From assembly GCF_006874475.1 (NCBI RefSeq), contig NZ_VIRM01000019.1, forward strand, positions 1 to 64,000: a stretch of 64,000 nt of DNA, read 5' to 3'. A model generated the notes under the pieces. That model had not been told where the DNA came from. It saw only the letters and a list, made by a program, of their open reading frames with translations, and made no database searches. Numbering within the stretch: position 1 is the stretch's first letter; each line of letters begins with the position of its first letter. Below, in pieces: positions 45,611 through 55,308 of this stretch. The DNA is from Microbispora hainanensis. Its GTDB lineage: Bacteria; Actinomycetota; Actinomycetes; Streptosporangiales; Streptosporangiaceae. A program made the position numbers and the translations under genes.

Positions 45611-46576
45611 TCAGACGGCGCGGAGATCCTTGCGCAGCTCGTGGGGCAGGGCGAACCGCATGCTCTCCTGCACCGACTCGACCTCCTCGACGTCGGTGAA
45701 GCCGTGGTCGGCCAGCTTGGCGAGCACGCCCCGCAGGAGGTCCTCCGGGACGGAGGCGCCGCTGGTCAGGCCGACCGTGCGCACGCCCTCCAGCCACTCG
45801 TCCCGTACGAACGAGGCGTCGTCGACGAGGTAGGACGCGGCGGCGCCGTAGTCCTTGGCGACCTCGACCAGCCGCTTCGAGTTGGAGGAGTTGGCCGAGC
45901 CGACGACGATGACCAGGTCGGACTCGGCGGCGATCTGCTTGACCGCGGCCTGCCTGTTGGAGGTGGCATAGCAGATGTCGTCGCTCGGCGGGTCGATGAG
46001 GTTGGGGAACCGCGTCCGCAGCCGCGCGACCGTCTCGGTGGTCTCGTCCACGGACAGGGTCGTCTGAGAGAGCCAGACCACCTTCTCCGGGTCCCGTACG
46101 GACACGCCCTCGACGCCGTCGAGCCCGTCCACGAGCTGGATGTGCTCGGGCGCCTCGCCGGCGGTGCCCTCGACCTCCTCGTGCCCCTCGTGCCCGATGA
46201 GCAGGATGTCGTAGTCCTTGGCCGCGAACCTCTTGGCCTCGTTGTGCACCTTGGTCACCAGAGGGCACGTCGCGTCGATGGTACGCAGACTGCGGCTCGC
46301 GGCCTCCTCGTGCACGGCGGGTGCGACACCGTGGGCGGAGAAGACGACGATGGCACCCTCGGGGACCTCCTCGGTCTCCTCCACGAAGACGGCGCCGCGC
46401 TCCTCCAGCGTCTTCACGACGTGGGTGTTGTGCACGATCTGCTTGCGTACGTAGATGGGCGCGCCATACTGCTCCAGCGCCCGCTCGACCGCCTGCACCG
46501 CTCGGTCGACACCCGCGCAGTAACCGCGGGGCTTGGCGACCAGGACACGACGGGTCGCTGAGGTCTGCACGTCCAT
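45611..46576 (-). CDS. ispH: 4-hydroxy-3-methylbut-2-enyl diphosphate reductase
   Basis: The product is 321 residues. The three cysteines that hold the [4Fe-4S] cluster are Cys20 ([13 protein letters not shown]), Cys104 ([11 protein letters not shown]) and Cys202 ([11 protein letters not shown]). His-containing motifs HNTHVV and [11 protein letters not shown] and the [10 protein letters not shown] substrate loop are intact. It catalyses the last step of the MEP isoprenoid pathway, giving IPP and DMAPP. It converges on the DUF6542 gene and is divergent from the lipid-droplet-like gene. Confidence 0.96.
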   Translation of the reverse strand: MDVQTSATRRVLVAKPRGYCAGVDRAVQAVERALEQYGAPIYVRKQIVHNTHVVKTLEERGAVFVEETEEVPEGAIVVFSAHGVAPAVHEEAASRSLRTIDATCPLVTKVHNEAKRFAAKDYDILLIGHEGHEEVEGTAGEAPEHIQLVDGLDGVEGVSVRDPEKVVWLSQTTLSVDETTETVARLRTRFPNLIDPPSDDICYATSNRQAAVKQIAAESDLVIVVGSANSSNSKRLVEVAKDYGAAASYLVDDASFVRDEWLEGVRTVGLTSGASVPEDLLRGVLAKLADHGFTDVEEVESVQESMRFALPHELRKDLRAV

Positions 46577-46665
46577 GTTCCTATGCTATGTGGAACGCGA
46601 GCCACCTCTTGACCCTGGTCTTGCAAGACTGGGTGTACCAGATACGCATCTCCCCGGGAGCCGAA

Positions 46666-47805
46666 ATGTCCGTCCTTAGAGCAATAACGACCGTTCTTCA
46701 GACCGCTCTGAACGGGGTCGGACAGGCGTTGCTGGCCGGCGACAAGATCAAGTCCAGTATCAAGGAGCGCTTCGCCGGTGGCGAGGCGCAGGACGGCGAG
46801 CGCCGCGAGACCGCCGAGACGCCGCGGGCCGAGGAGGGCACCGAGCAGGCCCCAGAGCAGGCCGCCGGGGAACGGCCCGCGCGCCGGGATCCCGTCATCT
46901 TCGCGCCCCGCCCGAGCAAGGCCGAGAAGACCGAGAAGGTTGAGGAGGCCGAGAAGGCCGAGGCCGGCAAGACCGACGCGGTGACGACCGAGGCACCGGT
47001 GGCACCTGCCGCTGAGAGCGCCCCCGCCGAGGCACCCACTGCGGCATCCACTGCGACAGAGGCGGCGTCTACCGAGGCGCCGGTCGCGGAGAGGGCCCCT
47101 GCCGAGGCGCCCGCCGCCGCTGAGGCGGCGCCCGCCGAGCCGCAGGCCGCCGAGACCGTCGAGCCGGAGCCCGTCGCGGCCGAGCCGGAGCCCGAGGCCG
47201 CCGCCCCTGCCGCCCCTGCCGCCCCTGCCGCGCCTGCCGCGGCGAAGAAGCCGCGCACCCGCCGGAAGCCCGCCGCCGAAACCGCGGAAACCCCCGCAAC
47301 CGCCGCGACCGCTGAGGCCTCCGCGACGGCCGCGACCCAGGAGGAGGCCGCGCCCGCCGCCCCCGCCGCGCCGAAGAAGCCGCGCGCCCGCCGCAAGGCC
47401 ACTGCCGAAACCCCCGAAGCCGCCGCGAGCAGCGCTGAGAGCGGCACCACGAGCACTGAGAGCGCCGAGAGCACCGAGAGCGCGGCCGCCGCGCCGAAGG
47501 CCACCAGGACGCGCAAGAAGCCCGCCACCACGGCGGCCGAGCCGGCTGAGCAGCCCACTGCACAGCCCACAGCGCAGCCCGTCAAGCAGCCCGAGGAGCA
47601 GCCTGCGGCGGAGACGGCCACCGAGGCGGCGGAGCCGATGCCGGGCTACGCGAACCTCTCCGTGGCGTCGCTCCGGGCGCGGATGCGCGGCAAGTCGGCC
47701 GAGCAGCTGCACGCGCTGCTGGACTACGAGCAGGCGCACCTGAACCGCCCCGAAGTGGTCCGGATGTTCCAGAACCGGCTGTCCAAGCTCCAGTCCGAGT
47801 CCTGA
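46666..47805 (+). CDS. Lipid droplet-associated-like protein with Ala/Pro/Glu and RTRRK repeats
   Basis: The product is 379 residues from the ATG at 46666, after GGGAG. An N-terminal amphipathic helix (MSVLRAITTVLQTALNGVGQALL) precedes a ~270-residue Ala/Pro/Glu-rich disordered region. Three basic blocks interrupt it: KKPRTRRKP, KKPRARRKA and ATRTRKKP, like the lysine-rich DNA-contacting tails of actinobacterial nucleoid proteins. The last ~50 residues (YANLSVASLRARMRGKSAEQLHALLDYEQAH, EVVRMFQNRLSKL) are a conserved C-terminal helical domain I associate with proteins annotated as lipid droplet-associated. A DNA-binding role is possible. It precedes xseA. Confidence 0.7.
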   Translation: MSVLRAITTVLQTALNGVGQALLAGDKIKSSIKERFAGGEAQDGERRETAETPRAEEGTEQAPEQAAGERPARRDPVIFAPRPSKAEKTEKVEEAEKAEAGKTDAVTTEAPVAPAAESAPAEAPTAASTATEAASTEAPVAERAPAEAPAAAEAAPAEPQAAETVEPEPVAAEPEPEAAAPAAPAAPAAPAAAKKPRTRRKPAAETAETPATAATAEASATAATQEEAAPAAPAAPKKPRARRKATAETPEAAASSAESGTTSTESAESTESAAAAPKATRTRKKPATTAAEPAEQPTAQPTAQPVKQPEEQPAAETATEAAEPMPGYANLSVASLRARMRGKSAEQLHALLDYEQAHLNRPEVVRMFQNRLSKLQSES

Positions 47806-47815
47806 TCCCGGGCCG

Positions 47816-47844
47816 CGCCCGCCCGGCCGTACGCCGGGCGGGCG
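47816..47844 (+). terminator. Perfect 12-bp hairpin before xseA
   Basis: CGCCCGCCCGGC (47816-47827) and GCCGGGCGGGCG (47833-47844) pair perfectly around CGTAC. The hairpin is 10 bp after the stop of the preceding gene. No T tract follows, as is common in actinomycetes. Confidence 0.8.
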
Positions 47845-47932
47845 GATGAGGCGTCCTCCGCCTGGTCGCCTGTGGATTGTCGGCGGGTGCCGCTAGCCTG
47901 CAGGTGCGAGCCGGTCCAGGCGAGGAGGGCAC

Positions 47933-49138
47933 TTGAGCGCGAAGACGTCCCCTGAGGCGCCACTGCCGATCAGGTCGGTGCTGCAGATGGTCGCCCAGTG
48001 GATCGGCAAGCTGGGCACCGTCTGGGTCGAAGGGCAGATCACCGAGCTGACCGCCCGGGGCGGCACCGTCTTCCTGACACTGCGCGATCCCGTGGCCAAC
48101 GTCTCGGCGCGGATCACCTGCGCCCGGGGCGTCTACGAGGCCAGCGTGCCGCGTCCCGTCGACGGCGCGCGCGTCGTGATGCACGTCAAGCCGGACTTCT
48201 GGGTCAACAAGGGCTCGTTCGCGTTCACGGCCCTGGAGATCCGCCCGGTCGGCATCGGCGAGCTGCTGGCCCGGCTCGAACGGCTCCGCCAGGTGCTGGC
48301 GGGCGAGGGCCTGTTCAACGTCGACAGGAAGAGGCGGCTGCCGTTCCTGCCGGGCACCGTCGGGCTCGTCTGTGGGCGCGACTCGGCGGCCGAGCGCGAC
48401 GTCTTGGAGAACGCCCGCCGCCGCTGGCCCGCCGTGCGGTTCAAGGTGGAGCAGGTCGCCGTCCAGGGGTCGTACGCCGTGGGCGAGGTGACCGAGGCAC
48501 TACGCAGGCTCGACGCCGACCGCGAGGTCGACGTGATCATCATCGCCAGGGGCGGCGGCTCTCTGGAAGACCTGCTGCCGTTCTCCGACGAGTCGCTGGT
48601 GCGGGCCGTGGCGGCCTGCCGTACGCCGGTGGTGAGCGCGATCGGCCACGAGCAGGACAGCCCCCTGCTCGATCTGGTCGCCGACGTGCGCGCCTCGACT
48701 CCGACGGACGCGGCCAAGAAGGTCGTGCCCGACGTGGGCGAACAGCTCACGCTCGTCCATCAGCTCAGAGACCGGGGCCGCCGGGTGCTGCGGGGCTGGG
48801 TCGAGCGCGAGATGTCCTGGCTCGAGTCCGTGCGCTCCCGGCCGTCGCTCGCCGATCCCGTCCGTGAGCTCGACCGGCGGGCCGAGCAGGTCGACGCGCT
48901 GCGCGAGCGGTCACGGCGCTGCCTTTCCTCGTCCCTGGACCGCTCGGCCGACTCGCTGGAACATCTCAGGGCCCGGTTGGTGGCCCTGTCCCCCGCCGCC
49001 ACGCTGGAGCGGGGTTACGCCATCGCGCAGCGTCCTTCCGGAGAGGTCGTCCGCCTGGCCGGGGACGTGAAGCCGGGTGACGAGCTCACGATCCGCTTCT
49101 CGGACGACCGGGTGACGGTGACCGCCCAGGACGCGTAG
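47933..49138 (+). CDS. xseA: Exodeoxyribonuclease VII large subunit
   Basis: The product is 401 residues from a TTG at 47933, with GAGGAGGGC just upstream. The N-terminal OB fold ([27 protein letters not shown]) is followed by the nuclease core: [39 protein letters not shown] and [27 protein letters not shown], then a coiled coil and C-terminal [18 protein letters not shown]. ExoVII degrades single-stranded DNA. Its small subunit XseB is encoded 2 kb away, beyond the oppositely oriented asnB. Confidence 0.96.
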   Translation: MSAKTSPEAPLPIRSVLQMVAQWIGKLGTVWVEGQITELTARGGTVFLTLRDPVANVSARITCARGVYEASVPRPVDGARVVMHVKPDFWVNKGSFAFTALEIRPVGIGELLARLERLRQVLAGEGLFNVDRKRRLPFLPGTVGLVCGRDSAAERDVLENARRRWPAVRFKVEQVAVQGSYAVGEVTEALRRLDADREVDVIIIARGGGSLEDLLPFSDESLVRAVAACRTPVVSAIGHEQDSPLLDLVADVRASTPTDAAKKVVPDVGEQLTLVHQLRDRGRRVLRGWVEREMSWLESVRSRPSLADPVRELDRRAEQVDALRERSRRCLSSSLDRSADSLEHLRARLVALSPAATLERGYAIAQRPSGEVVRLAGDVKPGDELTIRFSDDRVTVTAQDA

Positions 49139-49159
49139 CCGGGAGCCCCAAGGCGGCGG

Positions 49160-51001
49160 TCAGATCATGAGACGCACGTTGTACGCCTCAAGCCAGGAGT
49201 TGATCTGCAGGATGCCCTCCAGCGACGTCCGGGCGCCCTGCAGGCTGACCTCGCCCACGGGCTGGTCGAGGATCCTGCGCACCTTCGCCGCGTCCACCAG
49301 GCTCCCGATGGCCGGGTCGCCCTCGAGCACGCGGGCCACCTCGGCACGCAGCGCGCGCTCGTACGCCGGGTCCTGTGTGGAGGGGTAGGGCACCTTGCGG
49401 CGCTCGAGCACCGAGCGGGGCAGCACGTCGGCCGTCGCGGCGCGCAGCAGGCTCTTCTCGCGCCCGTCGAAGGTCTTCATCGACCAGGGGGCGTTGAAGA
49501 CGTACTCGACCAGGCGGTGGTCGCAGAACGGCACCCGGACCTCCAGGCCGACGGCCATGCTCATGCGGTCCTTGCGGTCGAGCAGGATCTGCACGAACCG
49601 GGTCAGGTGCAGGTAGCTGACCTCGCGCATCCGCTTCTGCAGCCCGGTCTCCCCCGGCACCCGGGGCACCTCGGCCAGCGCCCGCTGGTAGCTGTCGGCG
49701 CGGTAGGCGGGCAGGTCGAGCTTGCGCAGCAGGTCCTCGTTCAGGAACTCTCCCCGGGTGGACAGCCCTGTCGGGCCCTGCATGGCGAGCCACGGGAAGG
49801 TGCCGGAGTTGACCGCCTCGGGATCGTGGAACCACCGGTAGCCGCCGAACACCTCGTCGGCGGACTCCCCCGACAGCGCCACCGTCGAGTGCTTCCTGAT
49901 CGCCTTGAAGAGCAGGTAGAGCGAGGTGTCCATGTCGCCGATGCCGAGCGGGAGGTCCCGTGCCCGCAGGACGGCCGCGCGTACGGCGGGATCCATGAGA
50001 TCGGCCGAGTCGAGCACGATGTCGGTGTGATCGGAGCCGACGTGCCGCACGACGTCGTGGACGTACGGGGTGTCCGGGGTGTCGCGCATGTCGTCGGCCT
50101 GGAAGTTCTCGCTGTAGCCGGCGAAGTCGACGGAGAACGACCGCACCGCGCCCCGGCCGGCCAGCGCGCGGGCCGCGAGCGCGGTGACCGCGCTGGAGTC
50201 GAGCCCGCCGGACAGCAGCGTGCACAGCGGGACGTCGGAGATGAGCTGCCGTTCGATGACGTCGTCGAGCAGCTCCCGCACGGTCCTGATGGTCGTCTGC
50301 AGGTCGTCGGTGTGCTCGCGACCTTCCAGCCGCCAGTAGCGGCGCTTGCTCAGGCCCTCGCGGCGCACCTTCACCACGTGGCCGGGCCGCACCTCGTACA
50401 TCCCGCGGAAGACGGCGCACTCGGGCGTCTTGACGAAGGACAGGATCTCGCGCAGGCCGTCGGCGTCGACCACCCGCTCGGCGAGCGGGTTGGCCAGGAT
50501 GGCCTTGGGCTCGGAGCCGAACAGCACGCCGTTCGGCGTCGGGTAGTAGTACAGGGGCTTGATCCCCATGCGGTCGCGCACGAGCAGCAGTTCATCGCGG
50601 CGGACGTCCCAGATGGCGAAGGCGTACATGCCGTTGAGCCGGGAGACGAAGTCCTCGCCCCATTCGAGGTACGCCTCCAGGACGACCTCGGTGTCGCTCT
50701 GGGTCCGGAAGCGGTGCCCGCGCTGGGTGAGCTCGGCGCGCAGTTCCCTGAAGTTGTAGACCTCGCCGCTGTAGGTGAGCGCGGCCACGACCTCACCGCC
50801 GGCGTCGGCGGTCATGGGCTGGCGCCCGCCCTCGATGTCGATGATGGCCAGTCGCCGGTGGCCGAACGCGGCGTGCGGAGCGAACCACATCCCTTCGGCG
50901 TCGGGCCCCCGGCACGCCATCGTGTCCGTCATGGCCTGCACGGTCTCCCGCTCGCGACGAAGGTCGCGCCCGTAGTCCACCCAGCCGCTGATTCCACACA
51001 T
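49160..51001 (-). CDS. asnB: Asparagine synthase (glutamine-hydrolysing)
   Basis: The product is 613 residues. Cys2 (MCGISGWVDY) is the glutaminase nucleophile, followed by RGPDAEGMW, GHRRLAIID and YSGEVYNF (class II amidotransferase domain). The synthetase domain has the ATP motif LLSGGLDSSAV and GESADEVFGGYRWF, and RVPFCDHRLVEYV. It makes Asn from Asp, Gln and ATP, or amidates another carboxylate. It lies between xseA and xseB on the opposite strand, an insertion into a normally tight pair. Confidence 0.95.
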   Translation of the reverse strand: MCGISGWVDYGRDLRRERETVQAMTDTMACRGPDAEGMWFAPHAAFGHRRLAIIDIEGGRQPMTADAGGEVVAALTYSGEVYNFRELRAELTQRGHRFRTQSDTEVVLEAYLEWGEDFVSRLNGMYAFAIWDVRRDELLLVRDRMGIKPLYYYPTPNGVLFGSEPKAILANPLAERVVDADGLREILSFVKTPECAVFRGMYEVRPGHVVKVRREGLSKRRYWRLEGREHTDDLQTTIRTVRELLDDVIERQLISDVPLCTLLSGGLDSSAVTALAARALAGRGAVRSFSVDFAGYSENFQADDMRDTPDTPYVHDVVRHVGSDHTDIVLDSADLMDPAVRAAVLRARDLPLGIGDMDTSLYLLFKAIRKHSTVALSGESADEVFGGYRWFHDPEAVNSGTFPWLAMQGPTGLSTRGEFLNEDLLRKLDLPAYRADSYQRALAEVPRVPGETGLQKRMREVSYLHLTRFVQILLDRKDRMSMAVGLEVRVPFCDHRLVEYVFNAPWSMKTFDGREKSLLRAATADVLPRSVLERRKVPYPSTQDPAYERALRAEVARVLEGDPAIGSLVDAAKVRRILDQPVGEVSLQGARTSLEGILQINSWLEAYNVRLMI

Positions 51002-51089
51002 GAGGATGACCCCCCGATCATCGCCCCCGAAGATGGTTAGTACCTCTAAGTAACGGACAATGTCTATGATTTATGCCCAAAACGGACAG

Positions 51090-51129
51090 ACCTAAGAGGC
51101 CGCGGAGTGTCGGTGTCGGCCTCTAAGGT
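51090..51129. promoter_or_regulatory. Imperfect inverted repeat in the asnB-xseB intergenic region
   Basis: ACCTAAGAGGC (51090-51100) and GCCTCTAAGGT (51119-51129) are inverted with one mismatch, ending 6 bp before the xseB GTG. A further CCTCTAAG copy lies near 51040. It could be a regulator site or a leader hairpin. Confidence 0.4.
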
Positions 51130-51135
51130 GGGGAC

Positions 51136-51411
51136 GTGGCTGAGGACAAGCAGACCCCGCCGGACAAGCAGACCGCGCCGGAGAAGGCGACCCCGTCGTA
51201 CGAGCAGGCCCGCGAGGAGCTGACCGAGGTGGTGCGCCGCCTGGAGACCGGCGGGCTCACGCTGGAGCAGTCGATCGAGCTGTGGGAGCGGGGAGAGCGG
51301 CTGGCGGCGATCTGCGAGGAGTGGCTGCAGGGCGCCCGCGCCAAGCTGGCCGCCGCGATGGCCCAGCGCCAGGAGCCCCAGCCGAACGGCCCCGGGGAGG
51401 CTCCCTTCTGA
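51136..51411 (+). CDS. xseB: Exodeoxyribonuclease VII small subunit
   Basis: The product is 91 residues from a GTG at 51136. After a ~20-residue charged N terminus, the family core is SYEQAREELTEVVRRLETGGLTLEQSIELWERGERLAAICEEWL, the helical hairpin that binds XseA. It is separated from xseA by asnB, so it needs its own promoter. Confidence 0.93.
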   Translation: MAEDKQTPPDKQTAPEKATPSYEQAREELTEVVRRLETGGLTLEQSIELWERGERLAAICEEWLQGARAKLAAAMAQRQEPQPNGPGEAPF

Positions 51412-51424
51412 CCCCGGCAGGCGG

Positions 51425-51960
51425 CTAGGCCTGCCAGAGGGCGGCGAGCTGCCGGGTGGCCGGCCGGGACGGCACGGCGCGCAGCAGCGTGTCGCGTAGC
51501 CAACCGGCGACGCCGGTCTGGGAGGTCAGCCGCGACTGCCGGGCCGCCGCCAGCATCATGCGATTGGCTCGGGGCCTGCGCTCGGCGTCGTAGCGCAGGA
51601 GCCGCCGGTCGACATCGGCCGGCTCGGCCCCGGCCAGATGGCGGATCAGCGCGGCGGCGTCCTCGAACGCCTGGCTGGCGCCCTGGCCGAGGTCGGGCGA
51701 CATGGCGTGCGCGGCGTCGCCGAGAAGCGCGATCCTGCCCATCGCGAACGAGGGCAGGGGCTCGGCCAGGCGGGCGATCGGATCGACGTGGATGCCGGCG
51801 GGCGGGGTCGCCTCGATCAGTGCCGTGACGAGAGGGTGCCAGTCGGCCATCAGAGACAGCATCTGCCGGCGTGCCTCGACCGCGTCCGGCGGTGGGCCGT
51901 GCAGGACGGAGTCGGTGAACGAGTAGAGGCGGTCCGCGCCGACGTCAAGCGGCCCGGCAC
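51425..51960 (-). pseudogene. FAD-dependent monooxygenase, C-terminal remnant
   Basis: The minus-strand frame encodes LDVGADRLYSFTDSVLHGPP, then WHPLVTALIEATP, and the GDAAHAMSPDLGQGASQAFEDAAAL motif that binds FAD in group A flavin monooxygenases, followed by YDAERRPRANRM. This is about the last 45% of such an enzyme. The N-terminal GxGxxG Rossmann part and the DG motif are missing. Upstream, the reading frame runs into the plus-strand TetR remnant at about 51945-51960 without a start. A deletion appears to have removed the 5' half. Confidence 0.8.
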
Positions 51961-52192
51961 GCTGGCCGACCTGCTGACGGAGTCGTTGCTCACGGCGGCG
52001 ACCACGCTGCGCACCCGCTATCTGGCGATCTTCGAACTGCAGCTGGAGTCCGCGCGCCGACCGGCGCTCGCGGCGGCTCTCGCGCGCCTACAGGACACGG
52101 CGGTGCTGATCACCGCCGGGCACCATGACGAACTCGGCCTCGACATTCCGCTGGAGAAGATCCCCGCCATGATCGAGCGCTCAGCCCGATGA
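51945..52192 (+). pseudogene. TetR-family regulator, C-terminal remnant
   Basis: The plus-strand frame VKRPGTLADLLTESLLTAATTLRTRYLAIFELQLESARRPALAAALARL and on to IPAMIERSAR (52192) looks like the ligand-binding half of a TetR regulator. The DNA-binding HTH half and start are missing. The remnant begins where the monooxygenase remnant ends, head to head. In intact loci a TetR repressor is often divergent from the monooxygenase it controls, so one deletion across the shared promoter explains both. Confidence 0.7.
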
Positions 52193-52741
52193 CGGCACCG
52201 ATGACGGCACTGGGGAGGGCTTGGGCTGCGGGGCGAGGGTGCGGGCGAGGGCGGTCAGCTCCTCCCAGTCGGCCGTCCCCGTGACGACCACCGCGTGATC
52301 GGGGAAGACCCGGACCAGCGTCCGCTGGTTCTTGTCCTGGCGGAACCGCTCCTCCCAGGTCGCACCGTCGATCTGCCGGCTCCCGCCGGGCTTGTCGGTG
52401 CCGGCCATGCGGTTCACGAAGTCCGCGGACGGCCTCTCGTCGCTCTGGGCGAGCATGGCGTGCTGCCGCTTGGCGGTCGCGAACCCCAGCCGCCACGTCA
52501 CGACGCCGTTCTTCTCGGTCAGCGACGTGCTGTTGGGCACCCAGTTGGGCGGCACCTGACCAGGGGCGACGACCTCGTACGACGCCGCGCGCGCCGCGTT
52601 GACCCGGTCGATCGAGAAGTCCACCCGGGGGATGTGCTCGGTGCGGCTCTGCGGCGTGACGAGCAGGAACGCTCCGACCGCGGCGAGGCAGACGAGGAGC
52701 GCGAACGCGTAGCCGTAGATGCCCTGGGTGAATCGTCCCAC
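52181..52741 (-). CDS. DUF4245 membrane protein
   Basis: The product is 186 residues from a GTG at 52741. One membrane helix (about 10-29) anchors an extracytoplasmic domain: SYEVVAPGQVPPNWVPNSTSL, WRLGFATAKRQHAMLAQSD, DGATWEERF and HAVVVTGTADWEELTALARTL. This is the DUF4245 family that sits beside glpX in mycobacteria (Rv1100). The function is unknown. Its 3' end overlaps the TetR remnant by 12 bp. Confidence 0.88.
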   Translation of the reverse strand: MGRFTQGIYGYAFALLVCLAAVGAFLLVTPQSRTEHIPRVDFSIDRVNAARAASYEVVAPGQVPPNWVPNSTSLTEKNGVVTWRLGFATAKRQHAMLAQSDERPSADFVNRMAGTDKPGGSRQIDGATWEERFRQDKNQRTLVRVFPDHAVVVTGTADWEELTALARTLAPQPKPSPVPSSVPSSG

Positions 52742-52787
52742 GTAAGGCGAGACTAGTCGGTGGGGTGAGCGGTGGCCGTATCGGCCG

Positions 52788-53381
52788 TCAGGGGTGCCGA
52801 ATTTCGCCGATGATGCGAAGAGCGTCCTCGGCGATCCTCCGGGCGTGTTCCGGGTCTTCGGACAGGGTGACCTCCTGCACGACGGCCGCCAGGGCGCCGG
52901 TGACGACGACGACCAGGGCGTCCTCGTGCTCGAACAGCGCGGCGGTGCGCCTGGCCCACTGCCGGAGGCGGTCGCGCATGATGACCTCGAACCCGGGCGG
53001 CGCGTCGCCGCGGAGGAAGAGCGCGGCGAGATCGCGCTCGGCGAGGCAGCCCTCCAGGTAGGCCCGCGCGGCGGCGAGGAACTGGGGCATGGGGTCGGTC
53101 TCCCCGGCCGCCCGCGCCTCCTGCACGGCCTGCCGGGTGCGCTGGGTCTGCCGCTTCTGGAACTCCTCGAACAGCGTCAGGTAGAGGTCGGCCTTGCCGG
53201 AGAAGTGGTGATAGAGGCTGCCGACGCTGGCGCCTGCCCTGGCCACGACGTCGGTGACGCCCGCCTCGGCGAAGCCGCTCGTGATGAACGTCTCCTTCGC
53301 GGCGTCCAGGAGAGCTACCCGGGTCGCCGCGCCGCGCTCCGACGTGCGCATCGTCACTGGTCGTTCGGTGTCGCCGCTCAT
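52788..53381 (-). CDS. TetR-family transcriptional regulator
   Basis: The product is 197 residues from the ATG at 53381. The HTH is [53 protein letters not shown], near the N terminus as in all TetR proteins. The C-terminal ligand domain contains [20 protein letters not shown]. It is inserted between DUF4245 and glpX and divergent from glpX with 147 bp between starts. It may repress itself; the target and ligand are unknown. Confidence 0.92.
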   Translation of the reverse strand: MSGDTERPVTMRTSERGAATRVALLDAAKETFITSGFAEAGVTDVVARAGASVGSLYHHFSGKADLYLTLFEEFQKRQTQRTRQAVQEARAAGETDPMPQFLAAARAYLEGCLAERDLAALFLRGDAPPGFEVIMRDRLRQWARRTAALFEHEDALVVVVTGALAAVVQEVTLSEDPEHARRIAEDALRIIGEIRHP

Positions 53382-53528
53382 GCGGCGACGATATCCCCGA
53401 CCCGTCCGTTCCGGTGGGCCGCGCCCGCAAATGGCCTCCTACCTGCCCCAACAGGTTCAGACCAATCGGACAAAGAACCGCTTCCCGAACTACGATCGCT
53501 GGAACGGCACCTACCTAAAAGGGGACCA

Positions 53529-54557
53529 ATGGCTGATCACGTACCGGCCGCTCTCGCGACGGGGGAACGCGCACCCGACCGCAACCTGGCCCTGGAACTG
53601 GTCAGGGTGACCGAGGCCGCGGCCATGGCCGCCGCGCGCTGGGTGGGACGCGGCGACAAGAACGGAGCGGACGCCGCCGCGGTGAACGCCATGCGCCAGC
53701 TGATCAACACCGTCTCGATGAAGGGCGTCGTCGTGATCGGGGAGGGCGAGAAGGACAACGCCCCGATGCTGTTCAACGGCGAGGAGGTCGGCGACGGGAC
53801 CGGCCCCGAGTGCGACGTCGCCGTGGACCCGATCGACGGCACCCGGCTGTGCGCGCTCGGCATGAACAACGCGATCTCCGTGATCGCGGTCAGCGAGCGC
53901 GGCTCCATGTACGACCCGTCGGCGGTCTTCTACATGGAGAAGCTCGTCACGGGCCCGCAGGCGGCCGAGCACGTGGACATCAACGCCCCGGTGGCCGACA
54001 ACATCCGGGCCGTGGCCCGGGCCAAGGGCGCCAAGCCGTCCGACGTCACCGTGGTGATCCTCGACCGGCCCCGGCACGAGCGGATCGTCAAGGAGATCAG
54101 GGAGACCGGCGCCCGGATCCGCTTCATCACCGACGGCGACGTGGCCGGCGCGATCATGGCGGCGCGCAACGGCACCGGCGTCGACCTGATGCTCGGCATC
54201 GGCGGCACACCCGAGGGCATCATCGCGGCCTGCGCGCTCAAGTGCATGGGCGGCGTCATCCAGGGCAAGCTGTGGCCGCGCGACGAGGAGGAGCGTCTCA
54301 AGGCCCTCGACGCCGGGCTCGACCTCGACCAGGTGCTCACCACGGACGACCTCGTACGCTCCGACGACGTGTTCTTCGCCGCGACCGGCATCACGGACGG
54401 CGAGCTGATGCACGGCGTGCGGTTCCAGGGCGGCGCGGCGGTGACCCACTCCCTCGTCATGCGGGCACGGTCGGGCACGATCCGCAAGATCGAAAGCGAG
54501 CACCAGCTCTGGAAGCTCGGCGCCTACAGCGCCATCAACTTCGACACCGCCGTCTAA
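53529..54557 (+). CDS. glpX: Class II fructose-1,6-bisphosphatase
   Basis: The product is 342 residues; the ATG follows AAAGGGGA. It carries [51 protein letters not shown], the metal-binding VDPIDGT and the [15 protein letters not shown] and [18 protein letters not shown] motifs of GlpX. It removes the 1-phosphate in gluconeogenesis, which actinobacteria do with this class only. The usual DGTT is DGTR here; the first Thr (catalytic Thr84 of M. tuberculosis GlpX) is kept. Its TAA overlaps the stop of the convergent gene. Confidence 0.95.
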   Translation: MADHVPAALATGERAPDRNLALELVRVTEAAAMAAARWVGRGDKNGADAAAVNAMRQLINTVSMKGVVVIGEGEKDNAPMLFNGEEVGDGTGPECDVAVDPIDGTRLCALGMNNAISVIAVSERGSMYDPSAVFYMEKLVTGPQAAEHVDINAPVADNIRAVARAKGAKPSDVTVVILDRPRHERIVKEIRETGARIRFITDGDVAGAIMAARNGTGVDLMLGIGGTPEGIIAACALKCMGGVIQGKLWPRDEEERLKALDAGLDLDQVLTTDDLVRSDDVFFAATGITDGELMHGVRFQGGAAVTHSLVMRARSGTIRKIESEHQLWKLGAYSAINFDTAV

Positions 54558-55201
54558 CGACCGAACAGGCGGCGGCGGGGGCGCTTCGGCGAGCGGGCGA
54601 CGACCCTGCCGCCGAAGACGAACCCGGCGAGCTCGATCACGGGCGCGTCCGGCGCGAAGTCGGTCGCGCCCGGCGGGAGCCGCACCTCGTTCCTGAGCGA
54701 CCGGACGCGGGCGTCCGGGGCGGTCACGATCCGCACGCCCTCGGGGACCGTCAGGTTGACCGTGCCGGCCATGACGGCGAGCTGCACCACCACGTGCCGC
54801 GACTGGAGCAGCGCCTCGCACAGGTCCATCGTGACCGTGCCGCCGAGGGACGTCACCGGCACCTGGGAGGGCACGACCCACCGGCCGCCGCGGGTCTCCG
54901 TACGGAAGAAGGCGGTGACCGGGCGGCTGTCCATCCGGAACGGCTGGCTCTCGGGCGGCAGCAGGTCGACGGTCAGCTCGGCCAGCTCGCCCAGAGTCCG
55001 CGCGGCCCAGACACGCTCGATCCGTTCCTCGTGCTCCAGCGGCGTGAGCCGCCCGTCGGTAACGGCGTCCGAGAGCACCTCGACGATCCGCTCCCGGTCG
55101 GCGTCGGAGGCCCGCAGCAGGGAGGGGTCGGGCGTGTCCGGAGTGCGCTGCGAGAGGAAGGCGGAGATCCACTTCGCGGCTGAGGACTCGCTGCTGCTCA
55201 C
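54554..55201 (-). CDS. DUF1707 + LiaF-like membrane-associated protein
   Basis: The product is 215 residues from the GTG at 55201 ([10 protein letters not shown]); an ATG at 55240 is less family-like. The DUF1707 segment [52 protein letters not shown] (in pieces) is at about 29-80. A beta-rich C-terminal part with [26 protein letters not shown] and [15 protein letters not shown] is of the cell-wall-active antibiotic-response (LiaF) type. It has no membrane helix. The role may be envelope stress sensing, by analogy only. Confidence 0.82.
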   Translation of the reverse strand: MSSSESSAAKWISAFLSQRTPDTPDPSLLRASDADRERIVEVLSDAVTDGRLTPLEHEERIERVWAARTLGELAELTVDLLPPESQPFRMDSRPVTAFFRTETRGGRWVVPSQVPVTSLGGTVTMDLCEALLQSRHVVVQLAVMAGTVNLTVPEGVRIVTAPDARVRSLRNEVRLPPGATDFAPDAPVIELAGFVFGGRVVARSPKRPRRRLFGR

Positions 55202-55271
55202 ACCATCGAGAGTAAGCGGTCCGCGAAGGACGGTCACCATGCGACGCGACGCCGGGCGTCGCCCCCGGGAA

Positions 55272-55301
55272 TTGACCGGGGACTTCGCGGCCGCTTAGCG
55301 T
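55272..55301 (+). promoter_or_regulatory. Promoter of the LuxR-family gene
   Basis: TTGACC (55272-55277) and TAGCGT (55296-55301) are separated by 18 nt. Transcription would start near 55308, which makes the GTG at 55300 impossible as a start and favours the GTG at 55309 on a leaderless messenger. Confidence 0.7.
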
Positions 55302-55308
55302 GAGGAGA

